Assembly: GCA_030065265.1 (NCBI GenBank)
Contig: JASJCW010000004.1
Span: 1 to 43,607 of the forward strand
Direction: 5' to 3'
Origin: Prochloraceae cyanobacterium
GTDB lineage: Bacteria; Cyanobacteriota; Cyanobacteriia; Cyanobacteriales; JASJDA01
DNA: 43,607 nt
Positions 9,015 through 19,076 of the stretch are shown here, one piece after another. Within the stretch, counting starts at the first letter, position 1, and every line of letters begins with the position of its first letter. A program made the translations under genes and the position numbers. The notes below the pieces were generated by a model. It searched no databases and was not told the DNA's origin. It saw nothing but the letters and a program-made list of their open reading frames with translations.

Positions 9015-10151
9015 GTGAGTCAAACTTTAGTAGTAAAAATTGGCACCTCAAGTCTCAAGCGAGCGTCGAACGGACAACTAGCACTCCCAACCATAGCTTC
9101 ATTAGTTGAGACTTTAACGGATCTGCATCGAGAAGGCGATCGCATCGTATTAGTTTCTTCAGGTGCTGTAGGAGTAGGTTGTGCGAGACTAGACTTGAAA
9201 GAACGACCGAGATCGATGGCACTCAAACAAGCGATCGCCGCAGTGGGTCAAGGTAGGTTAATTAGAATTTACGACGACTTTTTTAGCAGTCTCGCTCAAC
9301 CGATCGCCCAAGTATTATTAACTCGTCGCGATTTGATCGAACGCAGCAGCTACGTCAACGCCTACAATACTTTTCAAGCACTCCTAGAATTGGGAGTAAT
9401 TCCAATTGTCAATGAAAACGATACGGTTGCCGTAGATGAATTGAAATTTGGCGATAACGATACTTTAGCGGCTCGGGTTGCCAGCATGCTCGAAGCTGAT
9501 TGGTTATTTTTACTTACTGATGTAGATCGCCTTTATTCAGCCGATCCGCGAGTCGTACCGGATGCTAAACCGATCGAGCGAGTTAACGATCGCGAGTTAG
9601 ATCGCCTCGAAATAGCAACGGGATCGTCAACTACTCAATGGGGAACTGGGGGGATGATGACAAAATTAAATGCCGCTCGGATCGCAACTTCAGCAGGAGT
9701 GAGAACCGTAATTACTGGCGGACAAAAACCGGCCAATATTCAAAAAATTTTGCAAGGACAAGCGATCGGGACTCAGTTTGAACCCCGCTCTACGAAAATA
9801 GACACCGCTCGCAAACGTTGGATCGTTCACGGTTTAGAGCCAATGGGTAAATTATATCTAGATGAGGGGGCAAAAGTGGCAATTTGTCAAGGAGGGAAAT
9901 CCCTCTTAGCCGCCGGAATTGTCGGGATTGAAGGGAAATTTAATGCTTCGGATGCAATTTCTTTGTGCGATCGCAAAACCGTTGAAATTGCCAGGGGGAT
10001 CGCCAACTATAACAGCAGCGAAATTGAAAAAATCAAAGGGATGCGATCGGAAAAAATTTCTAGTTTATTAGGCTACGCTGGCGCAGAAACCGTAGTGCAT
10101 CGCGATAATTTAGTTTTAGTCCGTCCCGATCGAGGCATCGAATTAACATAG
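9015..10151 (+). CDS. proB: Glutamate 5-kinase with C-terminal PUA domain
   Basis: This phosphorylates L-glutamate at the gamma carboxyl group, the first and feedback-controlled step of proline synthesis. I place the start at GTG 9015, giving [14 protein letters not shown] and 378 residues, because homologues begin this way; an in-frame TTG at 8982 adds 11 residues. The amino-acid-kinase domain has [27 protein letters not shown] and [12 protein letters not shown]. The [11 protein letters not shown] segment is the conserved feedback/active-site loop. The PUA domain fills about residues 275-370. The gene stands alone; proA is not in the window. Confidence 0.95.
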   Translation: MSQTLVVKIGTSSLKRASNGQLALPTIASLVETLTDLHREGDRIVLVSSGAVGVGCARLDLKERPRSMALKQAIAAVGQGRLIRIYDDFFSSLAQPIAQVLLTRRDLIERSSYVNAYNTFQALLELGVIPIVNENDTVAVDELKFGDNDTLAARVASMLEADWLFLLTDVDRLYSADPRVVPDAKPIERVNDRELDRLEIATGSSTTQWGTGGMMTKLNAARIATSAGVRTVITGGQKPANIQKILQGQAIGTQFEPRSTKIDTARKRWIVHGLEPMGKLYLDEGAKVAICQGGKSLLAAGIVGIEGKFNASDAISLCDRKTVEIARGIANYNSSEIEKIKGMRSEKISSLLGYAGAETVVHRDNLVLVRPDRGIELT

Positions 10152-10531
10152 CAGAGGGCAGAAGGCAAAAGTGTTGTTCGTTTTCTGATTCCTAATTTCT
10201 CGGTTTAAGACTCACCTTCTCTAAGAGAAAAGTTGCTACACTTCGGCGAGCAAGGGCAACAGGCAACAGGCAACAGGCAAGAAGAGCTTAGGTAGGGAAC
10301 GCCTGCCAAGACAGGTAAAAAAATTGGAAAATTTATCCGTAGAATTATTTTTAGGAATTGGTATGACTTTTGCCTTTGAATAATCCCTGCTCCCCTCTTA
10401 ATCGTCACAGATCCTATATAAACTAAAATAGTAAACAGGAAAAATACCAAAGATCTCAACCAAATTGAATGCTCGATGTTATCATCGAGAAAATGTAACA
10501 AATTTAACCAAACGATCGTAGGGCAATTTTT
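10152..10531. other. 380-base gap with GGCAACA heptamer repeats
   Basis: Three perfect tandem GGCAACA heptamers (10255-10275) plus a partial fourth lie here, of the kind known as short tandem heptamer repeats in cyanobacterial gaps. Downstream is a small CCTG/CAGG hairpin near 10302-10316. The rest is AT-rich leader of gpmI. A minus-strand ORF across the gap looks non-coding. Confidence 0.6.
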
Positions 10532-12130
10532 ATGGCGCAAGCACCCGTATCTCCGGTAGTGCTAGTCATCTTAGATGGCTGGGGTTATCGCGAAGCAACT
10601 GATGCAAACGCTATTACTGCGGCAAAAACTCCAATAATAGATAGTATTTGGGAAACATATCCCAAAACCCTGATTCAAGCTTCCGGCAAACAAGTAGGAC
10701 TGCCTCAAGGGCAGATGGGTAACTCAGAAGTAGGACACCTCAACATCGGTGCAGGAAGAGTAGTACCTCAAGAATTAGTCCGCATTACGGATGCGGTTGA
10801 AGATGGATCTTTATTGCAGAATCAGGAATTAATTGAAGTTTGTCAAGCAGTTAAAGCGAATAATTCTAAACTACACTTAATCGGCTTATCCTCTCCTGGA
10901 GGCGTTCATTCTCACTTACTCCATCTATTGGGATTGTTAGATTTAGCGAAAGCAGAAGGAATAGCCGATGTCTGCATTCATGCAATCACTGACGGGAGAG
11001 ATACCACTCCCAAACAAGCAATTGAGGCGATCGAACAAATAGAAACTCACATAGCTAAAACTGGAGTCGGTCGCATCGCAACAATTTCAGGACGTTATTA
11101 TGCAATGGATCGCGATCGCCGTTGGGATCGCACCAAACTAGCTTACGATACGATAACCGCAAACGGAATCATCGACGGGCGATCGGCTGTTGAAATCATC
11201 GAAGCTAACTATGCAGAAGATATTACAGACGAGTTTATCCAACCTACTCGCGTAAGTTCGGGAGCAATAGAAGCAGGAGATGGGGTGATTTTCTATAATT
11301 TCCGTCCCGATCGCGCCAGACAGCTTTGCTACGCACTTTTAAATCCTGATTTTGATGGTTTTGAGCGAGAGTTAATTGCACCTTTGAATTTTGTTACTTT
11401 CACTCAATACGACCCTAATTTACCGGTCAAAATAGCTTTTAAACCCCAAAACCTGGACAATATTTTAGGTCAAGTAATTGCCGATCGCGGCTTGCAACAG
11501 TTTCGCACCGCAGAAACGGAAAAATATCCCCACGTTACTTATTTCTTTAATGGGGGAAAAGAAAAACCTTTTCCAGGGGAAAAGCGAGAGTTAATTCAAT
11601 CTCCTGCAGTAACGACTTACGATCTTTCTCCAGAAATGTCAGCAGATCTAGTCACCGAAACTGTCTGTAAGGCAATTTCAGAAAGAATTTATTCTTTGAT
11701 TGTTGTCAATTATGCTAATCCAGATATGGTAGGTCATACTGGGAACATAGAAGCAACAATTACCGGATTAGAAAAAGTAGATCGTTGTTTGGGCAATCTG
11801 CTATCAACAGCCAATCAAATGGGTGGGACTGTTTTAATTACTGCAGATCACGGTAATGCAGAGTTGATGCGAGATGAAAATGATAATCCTTGGACGGCTC
11901 ACACTACCAATCCCGTACCTTTTATTTTAGTTGAAGGAGAAGGACGTAAAATTCCAGGATACGGCACTGACGTATCTTTACGTCAAGATGGATGTTTAGC
12001 CGATATTGCACCAACTATTTTGCAAATTTTACAAATACCTCAACCAAAAGAAATGACAGGTCGTTCTTTAATCGAACCGATCGAATTTGAGGTCAAACCA
12101 AATCGTACCCCAGTACGCATTTCTTTGTAA
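10532..12130 (+). CDS. gpmI: 2,3-bisphosphoglycerate-independent phosphoglycerate mutase
   Basis: This interconverts 3- and 2-phosphoglycerate with two metal ions (usually Mn2+), linking Calvin-cycle carbon to lower glycolysis. The 532-residue length is normal. LDGWGYR carries metal-binding Asp15, and NSEVGHLNIGAGR carries the catalytic Ser65. ITDGRDT and FRPDRARQL bind substrate; NYANPDMVGHTG and ITADHGNAELM supply the second metal site of the alkaline-phosphatase fold. The gene precedes secG by 175 bases, an arrangement common in bacteria. Confidence 0.97.
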   Translation: MAQAPVSPVVLVILDGWGYREATDANAITAAKTPIIDSIWETYPKTLIQASGKQVGLPQGQMGNSEVGHLNIGAGRVVPQELVRITDAVEDGSLLQNQELIEVCQAVKANNSKLHLIGLSSPGGVHSHLLHLLGLLDLAKAEGIADVCIHAITDGRDTTPKQAIEAIEQIETHIAKTGVGRIATISGRYYAMDRDRRWDRTKLAYDTITANGIIDGRSAVEIIEANYAEDITDEFIQPTRVSSGAIEAGDGVIFYNFRPDRARQLCYALLNPDFDGFERELIAPLNFVTFTQYDPNLPVKIAFKPQNLDNILGQVIADRGLQQFRTAETEKYPHVTYFFNGGKEKPFPGEKRELIQSPAVTTYDLSPEMSADLVTETVCKAISERIYSLIVVNYANPDMVGHTGNIEATITGLEKVDRCLGNLLSTANQMGGTVLITADHGNAELMRDENDNPWTAHTTNPVPFILVEGEGRKIPGYGTDVSLRQDGCLADIAPTILQILQIPQPKEMTGRSLIEPIEFEVKPNRTPVRISL

Positions 12131-12305
12131 AATGCTCGACTTACAATTAGAAAGATCTCGCTAAATTAGTAGATCTAGATATTTAAAACTCTCGCGGCTC
12201 TCGATCCAAATTCTTTAACTGAAGACAGCGATCCGATCCGCTCCTATTTGTTTCTAAATAAAGTTAAAATCGCTAAATAAGTTACGAGACATAATAGACA
12301 TCATA

Positions 12306-12542
12306 ATGAATGCAGAATCAATTGTTCAAGTCATCTGGGCCGTTTCTGGCCTGTTGCTAGTAGTATTCGTCTTACTCCATTCTCCGAAAGGCGATGGTAT
12401 CGGTGGAATTGGCGGACAAGCTCAATTATTTACCAGCACAAAAAGTGCAGAAAAGGCACTTAACCGCATTACCTGGGTTTTTAGCATTACTTTTATTGCT
12501 TTGACTATTGTTTTAAGTGCTGGTTGGTTGCAAGCAGGGTAA
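12306..12542 (+). CDS. secG: Protein translocase subunit SecG
   Basis: This 78-residue protein has two membrane helices (about residues 5-23 and 54-73) around a Gly-rich cytoplasmic loop (SPKGDGIGGIGGQAQLF), the standard SecG layout. It supports SecYE and SecA in moving proteins across the thylakoid and plasma membranes. It lies between gpmI and a metalloprotease gene that starts 30 bases downstream on the same strand. Confidence 0.93.
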   Translation: MNAESIVQVIWAVSGLLLVVFVLLHSPKGDGIGGIGGQAQLFTSTKSAEKALNRITWVFSITFIALTIVLSAGWLQAG

Positions 12543-12571
12543 GAAAAATAACCATAAGATAATTAAAATTA

Positions 12572-13432
12572 ATGCTTTTAGGATTCGATCGCTGGAAGTA
12601 TCTCCTACTATTTTTGCTCGTTCTGGGAATTACAACGGCGATCGATCTATCGAGGCCAGATTTATTTAAAGTTACCGCAGCTGAATTTTTAGAACTAAGA
12701 TCGACATATAGGTCGATACCTTTAGGATCTCTATTTTCACGCCAAAACGAGCAAAGCGATCGAACGAGTATCTATTCATTTCCAGAGCAACAAGCACATT
12801 CTTTACCTTTAAGTTTATTGGGTTGGCAAGATCTTGAAAATTCCGGCGATTATTTCGATCGCATCCAACCAACACCATTGGGATATTTAGTTTGGTCTAA
12901 TTTTCCGGTAAAAATATATTGCGATCGCCCTGAAAACAAGGATCGCCAGTTTAATGCCAGTCAAAAACGCTCTCAGCAGTGGCTAAAAGCCGTCGAGAAG
13001 GCGATCGCAGAGTGGAACGAGGTTATTCCCTTAGAAGTAGTTTTAGAGCCAGAAATTGCCGATATTATGGTCGATCGAATTTCTCCGGCAATAAAAGGCA
13101 AAATTAATTCCGAAACCGGATTGTTCGATTTACCTCCGGTGCGATCGGCAACAACTAGCTATAAATTTTATTTAAGCCAAGATAAGCCCCCGATCTTATC
13201 TCATCGCATGACAGTTCAAATTAGTCCCACTTTGGGCTACGATGCTATTTTAGGGGCAGCTCGTCACGAATTAGGCCATGCTTTGGGTATTTGGGGTCAT
13301 AGTGAAGCAGAAACCGATATCATGTATCGTTCTCAGACTCGCAATTTAGCATCTATTTCCCCTCGAGATATCAATACCCTGAAAAAAGTTTATCAGCAAC
13401 CGACTCAATTGGGTTGGAGAGTATCAAAATAA
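12572..13432 (+). CDS. Exported metzincin-like zinc metalloprotease
   Basis: The 286-residue product has an N-terminal hydrophobic signal or anchor (about residues 8-22) and a matrixin-like catalytic region at the C-terminus. HELGHALG at residues 232-239 gives zinc ligands His232 and His236 and base Glu233. The likely third ligand, His243, sits one residue further than in HExxHxxGxxH because of the IWGH ending. TDIMY after it serves as the Met-turn. The segment around residues 115-210 (strand with KAIAEWNEVIPLEVV) matches the usual metzincin N-subdomain. It may be co-transcribed with secG. The substrate is unknown. Confidence 0.82.
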   Translation: MLLGFDRWKYLLLFLLVLGITTAIDLSRPDLFKVTAAEFLELRSTYRSIPLGSLFSRQNEQSDRTSIYSFPEQQAHSLPLSLLGWQDLENSGDYFDRIQPTPLGYLVWSNFPVKIYCDRPENKDRQFNASQKRSQQWLKAVEKAIAEWNEVIPLEVVLEPEIADIMVDRISPAIKGKINSETGLFDLPPVRSATTSYKFYLSQDKPPILSHRMTVQISPTLGYDAILGAARHELGHALGIWGHSEAETDIMYRSQTRNLASISPRDINTLKKVYQQPTQLGWRVSK

Positions 13433-13461
13433 TATCCAACGTTAAACTTAAACAAGTATTT

Positions 13462-14280
13462 CTACTCATCTTTTAACAACCACATTCCGGTATGAGTCAC
13501 TTCCGAATCGTCCGGTTGTACTAGCAGGAAATGTAACCCATTACTGTTAATTTTTCTATCTTCATATTTTTGAGCCGCACTAGCAAATTCTTCGTCTTCA
13601 AAAGTAGCAAAAACCCAGCGATCGACCGATCCTGCTTCTAAAATTAACCCTCCCGATCTACCTGCTTCAGTAGGAATATAATTTAAAGAGAAGGGTTTTT
13701 GCTCTGCCAGCCAGCGAGCTAATCGCATCGATTGACGGCCGCCATATATGACTACTCCAGGAACGGTAACATCTGAAGCAAGACCTAATTCGATCGGATG
13801 TAAAGATTCTGGCAAATCTAAAATAGGAATCGGGCGATCGCTAGCAAAATCGATTAGATCCCCAGCAAGAATAGTGCCGAAACGCCATTCTTCCCCCCAA
13901 AGATCTTCTTTTAAAGCAGATGGAGGTAACTTTTCAACTGCGATCGGATCGTAATTGGGAAAATTTTTAGCACGCTTTTTTAATTCTTCTTTTAGAATTG
14001 GGGTGCGTCGAGTTGCCTCTACTTCAATTCCGAGTTTTTCTCCAGCACCAGAAATTAGATTAAAAGATTGGGGGCGGAAAACTTGAATTTTATTCGGTAA
14101 GTTTCCTTCTGCTGCTTTCTGGAGTTGGAAAACCAACCAGTCAATACTTGCTTCAGATTGAGGGCATCTTACTTCATAAACAAAACTATCATCAGAAGCG
14201 CAAATTAACAACTCCCACATATTTTGCCCTTCGGGGTTTTTGAGGGGACGACGGTAAAAATCAGCTTGCCAAATTCTCAT
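13462..14280 (-). CDS. Tab2/Atab2 family RNA-binding protein (DUF1092)
   Basis: The 272-residue product begins MRIWQADFYRRP and has WLVFQLQKAAEGNLP and IEVEATRRTP, hallmarks of the Tab2/Atab2 family confined to oxygenic phototrophs. It ends with the conserved GLHFLLVQPDDSEVTHTGMWLL block. Plant and algal members bind the 5' leaders of photosystem mRNAs, notably psaB, and help their translation and photosystem assembly; the cyanobacterial role is less sure. It has no export signal, so it should be cytoplasmic. It converges on the metalloprotease gene with a 29-base gap. Confidence 0.9.
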   Translation of the reverse strand: MRIWQADFYRRPLKNPEGQNMWELLICASDDSFVYEVRCPQSEASIDWLVFQLQKAAEGNLPNKIQVFRPQSFNLISGAGEKLGIEVEATRRTPILKEELKKRAKNFPNYDPIAVEKLPPSALKEDLWGEEWRFGTILAGDLIDFASDRPIPILDLPESLHPIELGLASDVTVPGVVIYGGRQSMRLARWLAEQKPFSLNYIPTEAGRSGGLILEAGSVDRWVFATFEDEEFASAAQKYEDRKINSNGLHFLLVQPDDSEVTHTGMWLLKDE

Positions 14281-14662
14281 ATTTTGCTAACAAACATCAA
14301 TACCATATAGTGACATCATCTTTAGTATAAAATTAGCCTTCTACTATTGTTAGCAGATTTTCTTATTTTATGACTGATTTAAAAATATCCAAACTTACTT
14401 GGGAGTATTGAGGTATTAAAGTCGTTTTAAGATACTAAGATTATTTTTGATATTTTAGATTCTACACTATTGACAGTAAAAAAACTTTATTATGGTTTAT
14501 ACTATCTGAATTTGAAAGGAATTAAGATACAGTGTTTCAAGAACTTAATCTAAAATATTGCGTGGAATACAGTGTTTTGTAATGGTCTGAAAAAATAAGC
14601 CACAATAAGATTCAAAGCATTTTAATAAACAGAAACTTTATTTTAATTTTATTCGCATAGAC
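14281..14662. promoter_or_regulatory. 382-base divergent gap with 40-base spaced direct repeat
   Basis: This AT-rich region separates the leftward Tab2-like gene from rimM and must hold both promoters. An 11-base direct repeat ATACAGTGTTT occurs at 14527-14537 and 14567-14577, exactly 40 bases apart (about four helical turns), which would suit cooperative protein binding. A TTGACA lies near 14470, but no well-spaced -10 box follows, so I do not call a promoter. Confidence 0.4.
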
Positions 14663-15286
14663 ATGAACGATGAATGGTTAGAAATTGGTACTATAGTCGC
14701 AGCACAAGGAATTAAGGGATTATTAAGAGTATTGCCCAGTACGGACTTTCCTGCAAGATTCGAGCAACCGGGACAAAGATGGTTGCAATTCGATCCAAAA
14801 AAATCGCCGCGATCGGTAGAATTAGTTCGAGGTAATCAAATGGCGGGAAAAAACTTATATATAGTTGAGTTAGCAGGAATAGAAGATAGAAATCAAGCAG
14901 AAAATTTAAAGGGATGTAAATTATTAATTCCCAAAAGCGATCGCCCTGAATTAGAAGAAGATGAATATCATATCAGCGATTTAATCGATCTCGAAGTTTA
15001 CCATCAATTAACTGGAGAAAATATTGGTAAAGTGATCGATGTTTTTTCTGCTGGTAACGATCTCTTAGAAATTAAATTGTATCAGTCTCCTAAAGCCGAA
15101 GAGAAAAAGGCGATGCAAACCCCCATCGATGTAAAACGCAAGGGAAGCGCACCAAGTAAGAAAAAAAATAAAAATCCGCGAGTATTTATTCCTTTTGTGA
15201 AAGAGATCGTTCCGGTAGTAGATTTAGAATCGGGAAGAATCGAAATAAATCCGCCATTAGGATTATTAGAAGTAAATCAAAATTAG
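14663..15286 (+). CDS. rimM: Ribosome maturation factor RimM
   Basis: The 207-residue product acts in 30S subunit maturation and binds S19. The N-terminal domain begins [20 protein letters not shown], the RimM signature, and the PRC-barrel domain starts near residue 95 ([13 protein letters not shown]). A Lys-rich insert of roughly 25 residues (about 148-172) sits inside the PRC barrel before the conserved [13 protein letters not shown] strand, making it longer than E. coli RimM (182). The gene ends 4 bases from the convergent purE stop. Confidence 0.93.
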   Translation: MNDEWLEIGTIVAAQGIKGLLRVLPSTDFPARFEQPGQRWLQFDPKKSPRSVELVRGNQMAGKNLYIVELAGIEDRNQAENLKGCKLLIPKSDRPELEEDEYHISDLIDLEVYHQLTGENIGKVIDVFSAGNDLLEIKLYQSPKAEEKKAMQTPIDVKRKGSAPSKKKNKNPRVFIPFVKEIVPVVDLESGRIEINPPLGLLEVNQN

Positions 15287-15290
15287 TTTT

Positions 15291-15821
15291 TTAATAAGAG
15301 TAATCTGCTAAATACTGTTCGTAACCTAATCGCTCTAATTTTTCCTGTTTTTCTAATACTGATTTTGCCATTAAACGACGGTATTGTTGGACTTTTTTCA
15401 GTAATTCTGGATGATGAGAGGCTAAGATTTGAATTGCTAATAACCCCGCATTTTTAGCATTGCCGATCGCCACCGTAGCAACGGGAATTCCTCCAGGCAT
15501 CTGCACGATCGAATAAAGAGAATCCACCCCTTGTAAGTGACGGGTTGCAATTGGCACGCCAATTACGGGTAAAGGGGTAAGAGAAGCTACCATACCAGGT
15601 AAATGAGCCGCACCTCCAGCACCAGCTACAATTACTTTTAAACCTCTTTGATGGGCAGTTTGAGCGTAGTTTATCATTCGCTCTGGAGTTCGATGAGCCG
15701 AAACGATCGCAACTTCCGAATCTATATTAAACTCTTCACAGATGGCGATCGCTGCTTGCATAGTCGGCAGATCGGAATCGCTACCCATAATAATACCTAC
15801 TAAAACCCCATCTTCACTCAT
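15291..15821 (-). CDS. purE: N5-carboxyaminoimidazole ribonucleotide mutase (class I PurE)
   Basis: This converts N5-CAIR to CAIR in purine synthesis. The 176-residue product carries GSDSDLPTM (substrate phosphate loop), SAHRTPERM with the catalytic His, and [15 protein letters not shown], all class I PurE signatures. It is soluble and should form octamers. The partner purK is not in the window. It converges with rimM with almost no gap. Confidence 0.96.
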   Translation of the reverse strand: MSEDGVLVGIIMGSDSDLPTMQAAIAICEEFNIDSEVAIVSAHRTPERMINYAQTAHQRGLKVIVAGAGGAAHLPGMVASLTPLPVIGVPIATRHLQGVDSLYSIVQMPGGIPVATVAIGNAKNAGLLAIQILASHHPELLKKVQQYRRLMAKSVLEKQEKLERLGYEQYLADYSY

Positions 15822-15952
15822 AAGGATAAAATTTATAACTACACTGCTTTAATTATTTAGTTATTGTGCCATTAAGTAAGTTCGATCGCCAAGATATTGT
15901 CATGTAAATTTCGCTCTTTTTTAAAACTTAAAATTTTGCAATTATCTTTATT

Positions 15953-17131
15953 ATGAACTCGCAAATTAACTTGAAAATTATTAACGCTCGTTTACCTGGT
16001 TATTCTAGTTTGCAGGAGATTAAGCTCGCTCGAGATGGCACTATCGTTGGGATCGAACCGATGCAAAGTTGCCAAGAAACTGAAAATTTTAAAATATTAG
16101 ATCTTCGCGGAGATTGGCTATCTTTAGGAGGAGTAGATTTACAAATTAATGGCGGATTGGGTTTAGCTTTCCCAGATTTAGAATTTAAAAATTTGCCTTT
16201 GTTAGCAGATATTTGTCAGTTTTTATGGCAAGAAGGAATCGATGCTTTTTTACCAACAATTGTGACTACTTCGGTAGAAAATATTCAGCGATCGCTTGCA
16301 GTAATTGCTGAATTTATGAAACAACAAGAACAACAGGGAAAAATAGAAACAGCACGAGTTTTAGGAGTTCATTTAGAAGGCCCTTTCTTGAATTATGAAA
16401 AACGGGGAGCGCATCCAGCAAAATATTTATTACCTTTAAATCTCGACAATATTAAAAAAGTTTTGGGCGATTACAGTGCGATCGTCAAAATAATTACTTT
16501 AGCCCCAGAATTAGCAGCGACAGAGCGAGAAATAACTTATTTAAAAGATCTGGGTATTACTATTAGTTTGGGTCATTCGTTAGCAAATGCCGAACGAGCA
16601 AAACAAGCTTTTAATTTAGGTGCATCGATGGTAACTCATGCTTGTAACGCTATGCCATCTTTACACCATCGCGAACCCGGATTATTGGGAGAGGCGATAA
16701 TCAATAAAAATGTTTATTGCGGTCTAATTGCTGACGGTCAACATGTTTGTCCGACGATGATTAGATTGTTATTAAAAGCTAGCGATTTCGATCGAGGTAT
16801 ATTTCTAGTTAGCGATGCTCTTGCTCCGATCGGATTGAATGACGGTCTTTATCCCTGGGACGATCGCCAAATTGAAGTTAAAAATGGTACTGCAAGACTG
16901 TTAAACGGTACTTTAGCCGGCACGACATTACCTTTATTAGTTGGGGTGGAAAATTTAGTTAAATGGGATATTTGCGATTTAGGAGCGGCGATCGCTATGG
17001 CGACAGAATCTCCCCGCAAAGCTATTAATGCACCAGGAATAGATCGAGGACAACAAGCTCGATTGTTGCGTTGGAACTGGGATGAAAATAGGAAAAAAAT
17101 AACTTGGCAGAGGTTGGAACTTGGGATTTAA
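15953..17131 (+). CDS. nagA: N-acetylglucosamine-6-phosphate deacetylase
   Basis: This deacetylates GlcNAc-6-phosphate to glucosamine-6-phosphate, mainly to recycle cell-wall amino sugar. The 392-residue product has the amidohydrolase barrel with GVDLQINGG, HLEGPFLN (metal-site Glu), SLGHSLA and THACNAMPSLHHREPG (metal-binding His residues), and SDALAPIG with the catalytic Asp. The length is normal. The gene stands alone between divergent purE and ffh. Confidence 0.93.
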   Translation: MNSQINLKIINARLPGYSSLQEIKLARDGTIVGIEPMQSCQETENFKILDLRGDWLSLGGVDLQINGGLGLAFPDLEFKNLPLLADICQFLWQEGIDAFLPTIVTTSVENIQRSLAVIAEFMKQQEQQGKIETARVLGVHLEGPFLNYEKRGAHPAKYLLPLNLDNIKKVLGDYSAIVKIITLAPELAATEREITYLKDLGITISLGHSLANAERAKQAFNLGASMVTHACNAMPSLHHREPGLLGEAIINKNVYCGLIADGQHVCPTMIRLLLKASDFDRGIFLVSDALAPIGLNDGLYPWDDRQIEVKNGTARLLNGTLAGTTLPLLVGVENLVKWDICDLGAAIAMATESPRKAINAPGIDRGQQARLLRWNWDENRKKITWQRLELGI

Positions 17132-17301
17132 AAGGCTGCGATCGCTTTGTAGATCTCTTGAAAATGTTAGTTGAACCTCCCAATGCAGGGAGTTGCCTCT
17201 TGCCTTCTTTAAAAGTCTATTCTCAACCCCAAAGCTCTAGCAAGACCGCAAAAAAGTTAAACTAGAAAATTACTAAGATAACAACCTCAATATTAGCTAG
17301 T

Positions 17302-18765
17302 ATGTTTGATGCTCTCGCCGAACGCATAGACGGTGCTTGGAAGAAACTGCGCGGTAAAGATAAGATTTCCGAATCCAACATTAAAGACGCGCTTAAAGAC
17401 GTGCGTCGCGCCCTCTTAGAAGCAGACGTTAACTTTCAAGTAGTTAAAAACTTTGTTGCTGCGGTAGAAAAACAAGCCCTCGGAGCAGATGTCATCTCCG
17501 GTGTCAACCCCGGCCAGCAATTTATCAAAATTGTTTATGACGAATTAGTTAAAGTGATGGGGCAAAGTAACGTCCCGATCGCCAAAGCAGAAACCGCCCC
17601 AACGGTCATTTTAATGGCTGGTTTGCAAGGTACGGGTAAAACCACCTCAACCGCCAAATTAGCCCTTTATTTACGCAAACAAGAACGCAGTTGTTTGATG
17701 GTGGCTACCGACGTATATCGGCCGGCCGCGATCGATCAATTGATTACTTTAGGGGAACAAATCGATGTTCCAGTCTTCTCTTTAGGCACGGATGCAGATC
17801 CGGTCGAAATCGCCCGTCAAGGGGTAGAAAAGGGCAAAGAGATGGGGGTAGATACGGTTATTGTCGATACTGCCGGACGACTGCAAATCGATCGAGATAT
17901 GATGGGGGAACTGGCCCGAATTAAAGAAACCATTCAACCCGACGATACCCTGTTAGTAGTCGATGCGATGACGGGTCAAGAAGCGGCTAACTTAACCCAC
18001 GCTTTCAGCCAGCAAATCGGCATTACTGGGGCAATTTTAACTAAATTAGACGGCGACACTCGCGGTGGTGCAGCCCTATCCGTCAGACAAGTTTCCGGCC
18101 AGCCGATCAAGTTTGTCGGGGAAGGGGAAAAAGTTGAAGCTCTACAACCCTTTTATCCCGATCGCATTGCTTCGCGAATTTTAGATCGGGGCGATATCAT
18201 TACTTTAGTTGAAAAAGCCCAAGAAGAAATCGACATCGCCGATATTGAGAAGTTACAGAAGAAAATGGCGAAAGCCGAATTCGACTTTAACGACTTCCTC
18301 AAACAAATGCGGATGATTAAGAACATGGGTTCTTTTAGCGGCGTGATGAAATTGATTCCCGGGATGAGCAAAGTTGGGGGTGACGTACTCGAAAAAGGCG
18401 AAACCGAACTCAAACGCAGCGAATCTATAATTAATTCTATGACCAAACAAGAACGGACTAACCCCGATCTTTTGGCTAGATCTCCGAGCCGCAAAAGTAG
18501 AGTTGCTAAAGGTTCGGGCCGTTCTGAAAAAGAAGTTGCTAAATTACTCAGCGATTTTACCAGAATGCGATCGATGATGCAGAAAATGAGTCAAGGCGGC
18601 GGAATGCCTGCGATGCCAGGAATGCCCGGTATGGGTGGTGGGATGCCGGGTATGGGTGGTATGGGCGGTATGTTTGGCAATTCTCCCCAGCCCGGTTTCC
18701 GCGCCCCCAAAAAAGCCAAAAAGAAAAAAAGCGGCAAAAAGAAAAAAGGATTTGGCACTCTATAA
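17302..18765 (+). CDS. ffh: Signal recognition particle protein Ffh (SRP54)
   Basis: This GTPase binds signal sequences of nascent membrane proteins and 4.5S RNA and docks with FtsY. The 487-residue product has the N helical bundle, then the G domain with GLQGTGKTT (P-loop), DTAGRLQ, and TKLDGDTRGGAAL. The Met-rich M domain runs from about residue 325, with SIINSMTKQER in the RNA-binding part. The tail is an unusually regular Gly-Met-Pro repeat (GMPGMGG units), then a Lys-rich end. It opens a same-strand group with rpsP and a KH protein. Confidence 0.97.
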   Translation: MFDALAERIDGAWKKLRGKDKISESNIKDALKDVRRALLEADVNFQVVKNFVAAVEKQALGADVISGVNPGQQFIKIVYDELVKVMGQSNVPIAKAETAPTVILMAGLQGTGKTTSTAKLALYLRKQERSCLMVATDVYRPAAIDQLITLGEQIDVPVFSLGTDADPVEIARQGVEKGKEMGVDTVIVDTAGRLQIDRDMMGELARIKETIQPDDTLLVVDAMTGQEAANLTHAFSQQIGITGAILTKLDGDTRGGAALSVRQVSGQPIKFVGEGEKVEALQPFYPDRIASRILDRGDIITLVEKAQEEIDIADIEKLQKKMAKAEFDFNDFLKQMRMIKNMGSFSGVMKLIPGMSKVGGDVLEKGETELKRSESIINSMTKQERTNPDLLARSPSRKSRVAKGSGRSEKEVAKLLSDFTRMRSMMQKMSQGGGMPAMPGMPGMGGGMPGMGGMGGMFGNSPQPGFRAPKKAKKKKSGKKKKGFGTL

Positions 18766-18827
18766 TAGAAGATTCGAGATCGAAATTAGCTTCGATCTAC
18801 AATCTAGAAAGGTAATTACGAGTTAAT

Positions 18828-19076
18828 ATGATTAAAATACGTCTAAAAAGATACGGAAAGAAAAGAGAAGTCAGCTATAGAATTGTAGCTATGGAAAGTA
18901 AAACGCGCCGCGACGGTCGTCCCCTAGAAGAACTAGGTTTCTACAACCCTAGAACTGACGAAACGAGATTAAACGTCCCAGCAATTGTCAAGCGTCTTAA
19001 AGACGGCGCGCAACCTAGCGATACGGTACGCAGCATCCTACAAAAAGCCAGAGTTTTTGAACAAGTAAATGCCTGA
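18828..19076 (+). CDS. rpsP: 30S ribosomal protein S16
   Basis: The 82-residue product begins [20 protein letters not shown] and has [18 protein letters not shown], which is the S16 signature. S16 helps assemble the 5' domain of 16S rRNA. It follows ffh by 62 bases and overlaps the start of the downstream KH-protein gene by eight bases, so the pair is translationally linked, as in many bacteria. Confidence 0.98.
   Translation: MIKIRLKRYGKKREVSYRIVAMESKTRRDGRPLEELGFYNPRTDETRLNVPAIVKRLKDGAQPSDTVRSILQKARVFEQVNA

Noticed and set aside
10205..10540. Minus-strand ORF of 111 codons upstream of gpmI
   Set aside because: It crosses tandem heptamer repeats, has no recognisable family and runs into the start of gpmI; most likely chance.
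14470..14510. Sigma-70 promoter from TTGACA and TATACT upstream of rimM
   Set aside because: Spacing between the boxes is about 22 bases, too long for a standard promoter.
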